A DNA stretch of 46,390 bases from Bacteroidales bacterium (GCA_017550025.1 JAFYLU010000027.1:1-46390), one strand, 5' to 3'. Positions 9,234 through 16,395 are shown, counted from the first letter of the stretch. A program made the numbers and translations. Notes: a model not told the origin generated them from the sequence alone.

Positions 9234-10109
9234 TTACTTTTCGGACTCTTTCTGAAGTTTTTTCATTTCCTTCTCGAAATCCCTCTCGCTCATGCGCTCG
9301 TCACCCTGAGGAACATTCTTTCCGAGAGCCTTCTGAACTCTGCGATAAACCATATCAAGTTCCTTGCGGTAACGCGAATCCGGAAGCTCGCCGATAAAAT
9401 TGAAATAGTCATCAACAAAAATGAGATATCTTTCTCTCTGCTTTTCAGGAATACTGAGATGAGCATACTTATATGAAGACATCGCGATATAATAAAGGAT
9501 ATCCTCCCTGTAGATGTTCTCGGCATCCGCCTTCAGCACATTACGGAGAGCGACACGGGAAGCCAGATAATCCTCCATCTTGTAATAAAGCTTCGCACCT
9601 TCATATGCCTTCAGGTCAAGACGGTCATTAAGTTCCTTAAGCATATTGCTGCAAGCCTCCATATGCGGAGTCGAAGGATATTCGATCATATACTCGGAAA
9701 TCTCCGTGATGGCCTTGTAAGTAGGAGTCTGGTCAAGCTCGTACCTCAATGTAGACCTGTAGAGACAGTCAAGCCTGAGGTATCTTGCTTCAGAAGCAAA
9801 CGGGCTGCGCGGATAAATGTCCAGAAAGTTGGCAAAATTGGTTTCTGCCGTATAATAGTCCCTGAACTTGTAGTTGCTCAAGCCCCAGTAATATCTCACG
9901 GTGTCGTCACGCTGTGTACCATTGGTCAGCACAGACAGCGATTCAAAAAGTGATCCTGCCTTCGAATATCGGCCTTCATTGAAATACTGGAATGCAGCCT
10001 CATACTTCTGATCCACATCATTACTGTTCAGAAGTATCTCGTATTGAGACTTGCAGGAAGAAAGAGCGACTATGGCCATAGCCGCCATGATAAGGTTTCT
10101 CAACTTCAT
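9234..10109 (-). CDS. bamD: Outer membrane protein assembly factor BamD
   Basis: This 291-residue lipoprotein has lipobox LSSC (Cys19), then the BamD start CKSQYEILLNSNDVDQKYEAA. TPR repeats follow across about 30-240 (FQYFNEGRYSKAGSLFESL, YYWGLSNYKFRDYYTAETNF, ILYYIAMSSYKYAHLS). BamD is the lipoprotein partner of the BamA barrel and is needed to insert beta-barrel proteins into the outer membrane. The tail is charged (EKEMKKLQKESEK). It starts 15 bases after the trxB stop, so it may be transcribed from the trxB promoter together with rpoZ and recN. Confidence 0.94.
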   Translation of the reverse strand: MKLRNLIMAAMAIVALSSCKSQYEILLNSNDVDQKYEAAFQYFNEGRYSKAGSLFESLSVLTNGTQRDDTVRYYWGLSNYKFRDYYTAETNFANFLDIYPRSPFASEARYLRLDCLYRSTLRYELDQTPTYKAITEISEYMIEYPSTPHMEACSNMLKELNDRLDLKAYEGAKLYYKMEDYLASRVALRNVLKADAENIYREDILYYIAMSSYKYAHLSIPEKQRERYLIFVDDYFNFIGELPDSRYRKELDMVYRRVQKALGKNVPQGDERMSERDFEKEMKKLQKESEK

Positions 10110-10124
10110 CTTTACAATTTGAAA

Positions 10125-11048
10125 TTAAAGCATTTTCAGGAACTTCTCCGCATCAAGCGCTGCACGACATCCTGATGCCGCAGCCGTAATCGCCTGTCTG
10201 TAAAGAGGATCCTGCACATCTCCGGCAGCAAATACTCCAGGAACATTAGTCTTCGAAGTCTTTCCGTCAGTTACGATATAACCTTCTGCATCAACTTCGA
10301 CCCACTCTCTGAACAAGTCTGAATTAGGGTGATGTCCGATGGCAAGGAAAAATCCGTCAACGGCAATATCAAAAACCTCGCCATCCTTCCTGACGAGCCT
10401 TGCTCCGGTCACTCCATATTCATCTCCAAGGACCTCCTGCGTATTGCAGTTCCAGAGCACCTCGATGTTTTCAGTATTCCTTACGCGCTCCTGCATGGCT
10501 TCAGAAGCCCTGAGGACATCCCTGCGTACGATCATATACACCTTCTTGCATATTCCGGCAAGATATGTAGCCTCCTCACATGCAGTATCGCCTCCACCGA
10601 CAACAGCGACAGTCTTCTTTCTGTAGAAGAAGCCATCACATGTCGCGCATGCAGACACGCCGAGTCCTCTGTACTTGATCTCCGACGGAAGACCAAGATA
10701 CTTGGCTGTGGCACCTGTAGCGATGATGAGAGTTTCCGCCTCGATTTCCTTGTCAGAATCCACTACGATCCTGAAAGGGCGCTGCGAAAGGTCGGCTGAA
10801 GTTATGGCGCCTGTACGGATGTCCGCTCCGAGACGTACAGCCTGGGCTCTCATTGTGTCAACAAGCTGCTGACCTGAAATACCGTTTTTAAAACCAGGAT
10901 AATTCTCTATATCGGTTGTTGTCGTAAGCTGACCTCCCGGCTGGATTCCTTCATAGACTACCGGCGCGATATCCGCCCTTGAAGCATAGATAGCGGCAGT
11001 GTAACCCGCTGGGCCACCTCCGACGATAAGACATTTTATTTTTTCCAT
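10125..11048 (-). CDS. trxB: Thioredoxin reductase (NADPH)
   Basis: TrxB transfers electrons from NADPH through FAD to thioredoxin. I start the gene at ATG 11048 (MEKIKCLIVGGGPAGY). This gives 307 residues, a usual length, and leaves the promoter box upstream. The FAD-binding GGGPAG is at 10-15, the redox-active CATC at 134-137, the NADPH-binding VVGGGDTACEEA follows, and the C-terminal FAD motif GVFAAGDVQD is present. The in-frame extension to 11078 would overlap the -7 box and adds nothing conserved. The short-chain dehydrogenase gene ends 44 bases upstream. Redox genes and a PerR-like regulator lie close together, which may be a coincidence. Confidence 0.96.
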   Translation of the reverse strand: MEKIKCLIVGGGPAGYTAAIYASRADIAPVVYEGIQPGGQLTTTTDIENYPGFKNGISGQQLVDTMRAQAVRLGADIRTGAITSADLSQRPFRIVVDSDKEIEAETLIIATGATAKYLGLPSEIKYRGLGVSACATCDGFFYRKKTVAVVGGGDTACEEATYLAGICKKVYMIVRRDVLRASEAMQERVRNTENIEVLWNCNTQEVLGDEYGVTGARLVRKDGEVFDIAVDGFFLAIGHHPNSDLFREWVEVDAEGYIVTDGKTSKTNVPGVFAAGDVQDPLYRQAITAAASGCRAALDAEKFLKML

Positions 11049-11075
11049 AATAATATATTGACTTAAAGCAATCTG

Positions 11076-11083
11076 CAAATATA
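11076..11083 (-). promoter_or_regulatory. -7 promoter box for trxB
   Basis: On the minus strand this reads TATATTTG, a perfect match to the Bacteroidota -7 consensus TAnnTTTG. It lies about 28 bases upstream of the trxB ATG, which would give a leader of about 20 bases. I do not see a good TTTG -33 box at the usual distance. The region would overlap the 3' end of the dehydrogenase gene, so trxB probably has its own promoter in addition to any read-through. Confidence 0.55.
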
Positions 11084-11092
11084 ATCTTTTTT

Positions 11093-11938
11093 TCAGACAT
11101 TCATAAGATAAGGCTTTGCCTTTCTGTAAATCCAGCCTAAAAGACAGTCTGGCATAATGGCGCAGAGAGGCATGAATATCTTATTGAGAAGTCCGGGCAT
11201 AACGCCTTTACGCCGCTTGAATGTAGCTTTCAGAGCTCTGTCGACAGCCTTTTCCGGGGTGATCATGACAGTCAGAGCCCTGGCAAGCTTGCGGAGATTG
11301 TCCCTTAAAGGAACAAGCGGAGTGTCCACAGCCCCGAAATATGCATTGGTAACGCTTACCCCCGTCTTCTGACATTCGATGCGAAGTTCTCTCGAATAAT
11401 CCTTTACGAATCGTTTGGTCGTTCCATACATTCCGATTCCCGGCCAGATCATCCAGGCTGCAAGAGAAGATATGTTCAGGATATATCCGCAACCTCTCTC
11501 CTTCATCGCACCCACATACTTCCTGCAAAGCATCAGCGGCGTGTTCATATGAACCATCATTATAAGTCTGAGCATACGCTCGCTTGTCTCCGCCATTCCC
11601 TGGCAATACATGACACCGGCATTGTTCACAAGCACCTCGACCTCGCACCCTGCAGCCTCCGTCTGCTCATATACCCTATCGGCGGCATCCATCTGCGAGA
11701 GGTCCTGAATTATATTCATGACCCTGATGTCATTCCTGCATTCAGCCGGAACAAGATCCGATATCCCCACATCCGACTTGACTATATCCGCAGTCTCTTC
11801 AAGTTTAGCCCCATTTATATCCACGAGCACAAGATTATAACCCATCAGTGCAAGACGACGGGCATAGACCCTTCCCATTCCGGAAGCTGCTCCGGTCACA
11901 AGAGCCCATGATTTATATCCTCTGAAAATCTTCTTCAT
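11093..11938 (-). CDS. Short-chain dehydrogenase/reductase (SDR family)
   Basis: This is a classical SDR oxidoreductase of about 281 residues, started at ATG 11938. In-frame upstream ATGs at 11944 and 11953 are also possible. The NAD(P)-binding glycine motif TGAASGMG is at 15-22, NNAG at 105-108, the catalytic Ser in NISSLAAW near 157-158, and the YxxxK pair is Tyr171 and Lys175. Asp40 after the second strand (LVLVD) suggests an NAD preference, but this is an inference. The C-terminal tail (IFMPLCAIMPDCLLGWIYRKAK) is hydrophobic and may touch the membrane. The substrate cannot be named from sequence. The gene is divergent from the PerR-like regulator and shares its control region. Confidence 0.88.
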   Translation of the reverse strand: MKKIFRGYKSWALVTGAASGMGRVYARRLALMGYNLVLVDINGAKLEETADIVKSDVGISDLVPAECRNDIRVMNIIQDLSQMDAADRVYEQTEAAGCEVEVLVNNAGVMYCQGMAETSERMLRLIMMVHMNTPLMLCRKYVGAMKERGCGYILNISSLAAWMIWPGIGMYGTTKRFVKDYSRELRIECQKTGVSVTNAYFGAVDTPLVPLRDNLRKLARALTVMITPEKAVDRALKATFKRRKGVMPGLLNKIFMPLCAIMPDCLLGWIYRKAKPYLMNV

Positions 11939-11963
11939 ATGCATGCAATTCACAAAACGGTCG

Positions 11964-11971
11964 CAAAAATA
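11964..11971 (-). promoter_or_regulatory. -7 promoter box for the SDR gene
   Basis: The minus strand reads TATTTTTG here, a perfect TAnnTTTG match 26 bases upstream of the chosen ATG at 11938. That gives a predicted leader of about 20 bases. There is no clear TTTG at the -33 position. The box lies on the opposite side of the 12022-12041 palindrome from the PerR-like gene, about 50 bases away. Confidence 0.5.
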
Positions 11972-12021
11972 CCATTTTTAATTGAATCGAAGAATTTTTT
12001 AAAGGAAAGAATCGTATATAC

Positions 12022-12041
12022 AATTTGGAATATTTCAAATT
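12022..12041. promoter_or_regulatory. Candidate Fur/PerR-family operator palindrome
   Basis: The 20-base sequence AATTTGGAATATTTCAAATT is an inverted repeat with 18 of 20 positions symmetric. It ends 3 bases before the TTTG -33 box of the PerR-like gene and lies between the two divergent genes. An AT-rich dyad of this size next to a fur/perR promoter is what an autoregulatory operator would look like. The half-site differs in detail from the classical Bacillus PerR box, so the assignment is an inference. Confidence 0.5.
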
Positions 12042-12044
12042 TAT

Positions 12045-12075
12045 TTTGTGATTCCCTCCAAAATACATATATTTG
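12045..12075 (+). promoter_or_regulatory. Promoter of the PerR/Fur-family gene (TTTG-N19-TATATTTG)
   Basis: TTTG at 12045-12048 and TATATTTG at 12068-12075 are separated by 19 bases, a full match to the Bacteroidota primary sigma-factor promoter. Transcription should start around 12081-12083. The ATG is at 12083, so the transcript may be leaderless or nearly so. Confidence 0.75.
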
Positions 12076-12082
12076 CAGCATT

Positions 12083-12544
12083 ATGCCAAAGACAAGCAAC
12101 ACACACAAATGCCCGAATATAGAGGAATATAAGGCAATCCTCAAGAAGCACTCTCTCAAGGCCACTCCACAAAGACTGGCCGTACACGAGGCCATGATGT
12201 CATTAGGACACGCATGCGCAGACATGGTGACAGACGCCATAAAGAAACAGGGTACAGCCAAAGTCACCCTCGCTTCCGTATACAACATACTCACACACAT
12301 GGCCATGCTTGGTGTATACGACTACAGGCTCAGCTCCAACAACAAGATGTACTTTGACGTCAACACTTTCAAGCACATCCATTTCTACGATCAGGACAAC
12401 CACGTCTTCAGAGATGTAGTTGACGACGAACTGATAGCGCTGATCGAATCCCACTTGAGCAGGAAGCGCGTAAAAGGCTACAAAGTAGAGGGCTTCGACA
12501 TCCAGCTCATAGGCAGACCAAGCAAAAAGAAATATACGGTCTGA
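12083..12544 (+). CDS. Fur-family transcriptional regulator, PerR-like
   Basis: The protein has 153 residues from ATG 12083. The frame is open further upstream, but that would place the start before the promoter. A winged-helix domain covers about 15-90 (LKATPQRLAVHEAM; TLASVYNILTHMAMLGV). The positions that bind the sensing metal in Bacillus PerR (H37, D85, H91, H93, D104) appear to be matched by His43, Asp92, His98, His100 and Asp111. The two CxxC pairs of the structural zinc site are absent; the only cysteines are Cys10 and Cys45. The C-terminus (KVEGFDIQLIGRP) resembles Bacteroidota Fur/PerR proteins that also lack the cysteines. It is probably a peroxide- or metal-responsive repressor that controls itself and perhaps the divergent SDR gene. 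Confidence 0.85.
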   Translation: MPKTSNTHKCPNIEEYKAILKKHSLKATPQRLAVHEAMMSLGHACADMVTDAIKKQGTAKVTLASVYNILTHMAMLGVYDYRLSSNNKMYFDVNTFKHIHFYDQDNHVFRDVVDDELIALIESHLSRKRVKGYKVEGFDIQLIGRPSKKKYTV

Positions 12545-12562
12545 CAGGAAACATACAATTTA

Positions 12563-12598
12563 ATGCACCCCATGCAACAATATGACATGCGGGTGCAT
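12563..12598 (+). terminator. Hairpin between the PerR-like gene and the NigD-like gene
   Basis: ATGCACCC (12563-12570) pairs with GGGTGCAT (12591-12598), and an inner CATG/CATG pairing can extend the stem. No T-tract follows, so it is a poor intrinsic terminator and may be an RNA-stability or attenuation element. No TAnnTTTG box is visible before the next gene, so read-through from the regulator gene is likely. Confidence 0.35.
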
Positions 12599-12629
12599 CT
12601 CTTATGCCCGATAATTACAGAACAACAAA

Positions 12630-13391
12630 ATGAAAAGACTGACATTCAAGAGAATCTTCGGCATTGCTGCCGCAATAATGGCGATCACCTCATGCGCGAA
12701 AGACGAAACATTACGCTATTATAATGTAACTATGGGTAATGTTGTCGAAGGACGCTTCATAAGCGACCAGGGCAATATCTTCAATGTCACAGAACAGCTG
12801 TGCCCTGAAAAGATAGACACAATGAACAGGGTCCTTGTAAACTGCGACATCCTCAGACAGACTGCCGGAACAACGAACGAATACGATGTGAGGCTTACCC
12901 AGGCCTTCAATGTACTCGCAAAAGAAACGGTAGCCGCAAGCTCCAACCCATCGGACGAGACACTGGGAAACGACCCTATTCATCTTGAAGACCTCTGGAT
13001 ATCAGGAGGATACATCAACATGAGCATAATCATTCCTGTCAAGACAACAGAAGGAAGAAAGCACCTTATCAATCTCGTGTTCAGCGATGACGACATCAAG
13101 GACAACACCTACAGATTCACCATCAGACACAACGCATACGGAGAGGTTCTGGGACTGAACAATGGAGACAAGATGCTGGTGAGACAGTTCGTCAGCTTCC
13201 CGATCGCAAAGCTGATCAACAAGGATTCAGCAAACATCGATCTTCGATGGAAAGGCTACAAGACCATTCCGGGGGGACTTTCATCAGAAAGCGAAGACTA
13301 CATATTCAACAGAGGCTACCTGAAATCCGATTTTGAACAGGTACCGGCGAGAGTCACCGGAAAGAACATACCAGGCAGCATGTCAATCTGA
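12630..13391 (+). CDS. NigD-like lipoprotein
   Basis: This 253-residue protein has a lipoprotein signal ending at Cys22 (AITSC). An N-terminal beta domain (GNVVEGRFISDQG, then RVLVNCDIL) leads to the phrase YDVRLTQAFNVLAKETV and a second beta domain (DPIHLEDLWISGGYINMSI, then HLINLVF). This matches the two-domain layout of Bacteroidota NigD-like proteins, which are found in bacteriocin-type and other operons and have no established biochemical activity. No bacteriocin genes are nearby. It lies 85 bases after the PerR-like gene, with no recognisable promoter of its own, and may be under the same control. A strong terminator follows. Confidence 0.78.
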   Translation: MKRLTFKRIFGIAAAIMAITSCAKDETLRYYNVTMGNVVEGRFISDQGNIFNVTEQLCPEKIDTMNRVLVNCDILRQTAGTTNEYDVRLTQAFNVLAKETVAASSNPSDETLGNDPIHLEDLWISGGYINMSIIIPVKTTEGRKHLINLVFSDDDIKDNTYRFTIRHNAYGEVLGLNNGDKMLVRQFVSFPIAKLINKDSANIDLRWKGYKTIPGGLSSESEDYIFNRGYLKSDFEQVPARVTGKNIPGSMSI

Positions 13392-13414
13392 CATACTTCC
13401 CTTCCACATTACAG

Positions 13415-13454
13415 ATCCGGCCGCATCTTTGACGATGCGGCCGGATTCTTTTTT
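13415..13454 (+). terminator. Rho-independent terminator after the NigD-like gene
   Basis: A perfect 13-bp stem, ATCCGGCCGCATC (13415-13427) with GATGCGGCCGGAT (13434-13446), encloses the loop TTTGAC and is followed by TCTTTTTT. It ends the plus-strand unit. It touches the 3' end of the convergent carboxyltransferase gene, whose stop is at 13453. On the opposite strand no T-tract follows the stem. Confidence 0.92.
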
Positions 13455-15237
13455 ATTTCACAACAAATGCGACAATCTCTCCTTTGACCACCATGGCCCC
13501 CTGCCTTGCGCAAACCGCAACAACGCGGCCGCTTACAGCAGGCAGGATTTCCTCCATACCATAATATGTCTGGACATATCCGCAAGGCTTTCCAGCCTCA
13601 ACTTCCGTTCCTGCAACAGGAGCTGCAGAAGCATCATCCACATCATACTGCCAGAGTAGCTGACCTTTCACAGGAGCCTGGACAGGCACTGCATCAGGAT
13701 ATTTGCGCACTATGTCATCCACATCAAACTTCGGCATCTCGACGACAGGTCTCTCAACTACTATCGGCGCTCCTGCCTTGGCCTTCGCAGCCTCAAGATC
13801 CTTATTGAATCTTTCCTTGGCGACACCGCTCTTATAGTCCCGATATTGTCTCTCATGCATTGCAAGCTCAAACAGTTCCTCATCATCCTGGCCGCAATCC
13901 CATCCCTCGTCCTTCATTATCTGACGGAATTTGTCAAGTTCGTTCGGGAAGGCATCCTGCGGATTACCGGTATAGAACTCCAGCCCCTTCTCTTTAGCAA
14001 GAGCAACAATCTCAGGAGCAAGTTCACCCGGCAGCTTACCCATCTTTCCGAGGATCATGTTCCATGTATCCTTATCTATGGTAGTCCATCTCGGCTGTCC
14101 CTTCAGAAGAGCCATGAGATTCATGAGGGCCGTATTCTTGACATACTGGCTGAACGGAGTCACGAGAGGCGGATAGCCCAAACGAGGCCAGACATATTCC
14201 ACCTCCTGGAAAAGCATCACCATCAGCTGGTCAAGAGAGAGTTCCGGCTTTCCCTGCGCCCTGAGCGAGGCATTGACAGCACCGTGGAAGCCTTTCAGGT
14301 CAGCCATCATCGAGCCCATCATTCCGCCGGGGAGACCACATCCGACAAGAAGTGAGCTCATATGGGAGTTGTTCGGATCGATCCAGTAACCCAGGAAATC
14401 ATCAATGAACTTCTGTGTCAGTGCGCGCACATCCATATATGCGTTCATATTCAGATCCTTGACCTTGAATCCGTCAGCCTTGAGCATCTCGCGTATGGTG
14501 ATGACATCCGGATGCACCTTGCCCCAGGACAGAGGTTCGACTGCAACATCAAGATAATCAGCACCAGCACGGGCAACTTCCAGCATGGAAGCCGGAGAAA
14601 ATCCCGGACCGCTATGACCATGGTACTGCACCTTTATATGAGGGTATTTCTTCTTTATCTGACTTGTAAGCTCGGCCAGGAAAGAAGGACGGCCGATACC
14701 TGCCATATCCTTAAGACATATCTCATCACATCCATAGCCGACAACCTTGTCAACAACGCCCATATAATATTCAACGGTATGGACCGGCGAGTTTGTGATA
14801 GAAAGGGCAACCTGCGAGATCATTCCTCCTTTCTTGGCATACTCTACGCTCAGGCGAAGGTTTCTGTGGTCGTTAAGTCCGCAGAAAGATCTGGAGATAT
14901 CCGTACCCTGCGCATGCTTCACCTTATACATGAGCTCGCGCACATCTGCAGGAACAGGATTCATGCGGAGCGCATTGAGACCGCGCTCAAGCATATGGGT
15001 CTGTATTCCGGCCTTATGGAAAGGTGCCGTCCATTCGCGGACCGCCCTGTTCGGATTCTCTCCGAAAAGGAGATTTACCTGTTCGAATGCTCCGCCATTT
15101 GTCTCCACACGGTCAAAACATCCCATCTCGATGATGGCCGGAGCCACTTCCTTAAGCTGTGCGACTGTCGGAACATATTTTCCCGACGACTGCCACATAT
15201 CCCTGTAAACAAGGGAGAACTTTATCTCTCTTCCCAT
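13453..15237 (-). CDS. Oxaloacetate decarboxylase alpha / pyruvate carboxylase B-type carboxyltransferase with a biotinyl-like domain lacking the acceptor lysine
   Basis: The protein has 594 residues from ATG 15237 (MGREIKFSLVYRDMWQS). An earlier in-frame ATG at 15336 lies upstream of the promoter box. The N-terminal TIM barrel keeps carboxyltransferase features: Arg12-Asp13 and Gln16-Ser17, the LKDMAG motif with Lys176 (the carboxylated metal-bridging lysine of the family), and His206/His208 as metal ligands (YHGHSGPG). The C-terminal 75 residues are clearly a biotinyl/lipoyl-type fold (AVSGRVVAVCARQGAMVVKGEIVAF). However, the usual AMKM segment reads YYGM at 558-561, so Gly560 replaces the biotinylated lysine. 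The enzyme may use a separate biotin carrier or have another role. The family role is carboxyl transfer between biotin and pyruvate/oxaloacetate. No sodium-pump beta subunit is encoded nearby. Confidence 0.85.
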   Translation of the reverse strand: MGREIKFSLVYRDMWQSSGKYVPTVAQLKEVAPAIIEMGCFDRVETNGGAFEQVNLLFGENPNRAVREWTAPFHKAGIQTHMLERGLNALRMNPVPADVRELMYKVKHAQGTDISRSFCGLNDHRNLRLSVEYAKKGGMISQVALSITNSPVHTVEYYMGVVDKVVGYGCDEICLKDMAGIGRPSFLAELTSQIKKKYPHIKVQYHGHSGPGFSPASMLEVARAGADYLDVAVEPLSWGKVHPDVITIREMLKADGFKVKDLNMNAYMDVRALTQKFIDDFLGYWIDPNNSHMSSLLVGCGLPGGMMGSMMADLKGFHGAVNASLRAQGKPELSLDQLMVMLFQEVEYVWPRLGYPPLVTPFSQYVKNTALMNLMALLKGQPRWTTIDKDTWNMILGKMGKLPGELAPEIVALAKEKGLEFYTGNPQDAFPNELDKFRQIMKDEGWDCGQDDEELFELAMHERQYRDYKSGVAKERFNKDLEAAKAKAGAPIVVERPVVEMPKFDVDDIVRKYPDAVPVQAPVKGQLLWQYDVDDASAAPVAGTEVEAGKPCGYVQTYYGMEEILPAVSGRVVAVCARQGAMVVKGEIVAFVVK

Positions 15238-15278
15238 ATTATTAATTATGTTGTGGTTATCAGTATTATGGAATTTTA

Positions 15279-15286
15279 CAAATGTA
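15279..15286 (-). promoter_or_regulatory. -7 promoter box for the carboxyltransferase gene
   Basis: The minus strand reads TACATTTG, a perfect TAnnTTTG match, 42 bases upstream of the ATG at 15237. No TTTG is seen at the -33 distance. The rest of 15238-15380 is AT-rich and contains no gene that I can support. Confidence 0.5.
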
Positions 15287-15380
15287 AGAAAAAGATTCAT
15301 GGATACACCTTGTTCATACCGATTTTTATTTGTCATACTTTACCGTCCTTCTTATTTTTAGAAAACTTTTCACTGAAAGT

Positions 15381-15411
15381 ATTGCAGTATTAAAATTTAT
15401 CCGTATATTTG
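15381..15411 (+). promoter_or_regulatory. Promoter of tRNA-His
   Basis: ATTG (15381-15384; TTG core of the -33 box), 19 bases, then TATATTTG (15404-15411). The predicted start near 15418 is about 10 bases before the tRNA 5' end, which is expected for a tRNA with a short 5' leader trimmed by RNase P. Confidence 0.75.
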
Positions 15412-15427
15412 CAGTCCGAAAATACAT

Positions 15428-15502
15428 GGTGCCCATAGTTCAGTTGGTTAGAGCGTCAGATTGTGGTTCTGAATGTCGTGGGTTCGAATCCCACTGGGCA
15501 CC
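15428..15502 (+). tRNA. tRNA-His (anticodon GTG)
   Basis: The cloverleaf is complete: acceptor GTGCCCA (15429-15435) pairs with TGGGCAC (15495-15501), the anticodon arm CAGATTGTGGTTCTG shows anticodon GTG, and the T arm is GTGGGTTCGAATCCCAC. The base before the acceptor is G (15428) and can pair with C73 (15502), the extra G-1:C73 pair that identifies histidine tRNAs. The next bases are CAA, so the 3' CCA is not encoded and must be added by the CCA-adding enzyme, as is usual in Bacteroidota. Confidence 0.97.
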
Positions 15503-15507
15503 CAAAG

Positions 15508-15539
15508 GAGTGATATCGACAGATATTGCTCTTTTTTTT
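15508..15539 (+). terminator. Rho-independent terminator of tRNA-His
   Basis: GAGTGATATC (15508-15517) pairs with GATATTGCTC (15522-15531), including two G-U pairs, around a GACA loop, followed by eight T residues. It starts 5 bases after the tRNA. The stretch from 15540 to about 15679 holds no gene; it contains the perfect 12-base palindrome ATCCTGCAGGAT at 15542-15553. Confidence 0.88.
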
Positions 15540-15679
15540 GTATCCTGCAGGATGAGAACCCGGGCCCGTATCCGGACATCGGCAGTGGCCCCTCCCTAAA
15601 AAACATTCAACACTTTAAAGAAACAGAAAAATCTGCCGGCATTTCGCCACATTTTGTTCCGGATGTGAAGCGCATAAAA

Positions 15680-15687
15680 TAGATTTG
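15680..15687 (+). promoter_or_regulatory. -7 promoter box for radC
   Basis: TAGATTTG matches TAnnTTTG and ends 10 bases before the radC ATG. A TTTTG lies upstream but with a 23-base spacer, which is longer than usual. If this box is used, the radC mRNA has a leader of only about 4 bases. Confidence 0.5.
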
Positions 15688-15697
15688 TGAAAAAAAC

Positions 15698-16387
15698 ATG
15701 AAGATAAAGGAACTTTGCATCGACGAGAGGCCGAGAGAGAAGATGCTGGGAAAAGGTGCGGAATCCCTCAGCAACGCCGAACTTCTGGCCATATTGTTAA
15801 GAACTGGCACAGGGAGCATGAATGCGGTGGATGTAGCAAGGGAACTGTTGAAAAAGAACGGCGAGAGGCTGAATCTGCTTGCCGGAATGCCCCCGGAGAG
15901 ACTATGCGAAACAAAGGGCATAGGAAAAGGCAAGGCGGCAGTCATAGCTGCTGCCTTCGAACTCGGCAGAAGAAGTTTCATGGAACCGATTTTGGAATCA
16001 CACACATCTATCGCCTCACCCAAGGCGGTATGCAGGCTGATGCTTCCGCAATTAAGAAACCTCGACCATGAGGAATGCTGGGTTCTTTTTCTGAACAGGG
16101 CTAATTTCCTTATCTCAAAGGAGCGTATCAGCAGCGGGGGGCTCGATTCGACCATAATAGACACCAAGGTAATACTCCGGAAAGCCCTTGAGAAAAAGGC
16201 TTCCGGCATAATCCTTATACACAATCATCCTTCGGGAAGTCCTCTGCCTGGCACTGCCGACATCAATGCCACCAAACTTCTCGACAAGGCACTGAAGACA
16301 TGCGGAATCTCACTGATCGACCATGTGATAACGGCAGACAAAAGCTACTACAGCTTTGCAGACGAAGAAGTGCGCCGAGATATATAA
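15698..16387 (+). CDS. radC: RadC family JAB/MPN-domain protein
   Basis: The 229-residue protein has an N-terminal helix-hairpin-helix region (about 20-90; LSNAELLAILLRTGTGS, KGIGKGKAAVI). The C-terminal JAB/MPN metalloprotease-like fold has the metal-binding pattern His175, His177 and Asp188 (HNHPSGSPLPGTAD). The acidic pair Glu125-Glu126 (DHEECWVLFLN) may supply the general base. RadC was once assigned to DNA repair, but that role has been questioned and the biochemical function remains uncertain. The length matches the family. It is upstream of upp, which has its own promoter. Confidence 0.92.
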   Translation: MKIKELCIDERPREKMLGKGAESLSNAELLAILLRTGTGSMNAVDVARELLKKNGERLNLLAGMPPERLCETKGIGKGKAAVIAAAFELGRRSFMEPILESHTSIASPKAVCRLMLPQLRNLDHEECWVLFLNRANFLISKERISSGGLDSTIIDTKVILRKALEKKASGIILIHNHPSGSPLPGTADINATKLLDKALKTCGISLIDHVITADKSYYSFADEEVRRDI

Positions 16388-16395
16388 GTGAAAAT

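Noticed and set aside
11939-12082. In-frame N-terminal extension of the PerR-like regulator
   Set aside because: It would start upstream of the promoter and operator and is not part of the Fur fold. The ATG at 12083 fits the family.
14362-15393. 343-codon open frame on the plus strand across the carboxyltransferase gene
   Set aside because: It is antisense to a clear protein-coding gene and runs through its promoter; no family features.
15540-15697. Small plus-strand frame downstream of tRNA-His
   Set aside because: It runs through the tRNA and terminator, has no start signal after the terminator and shows no family resemblance.
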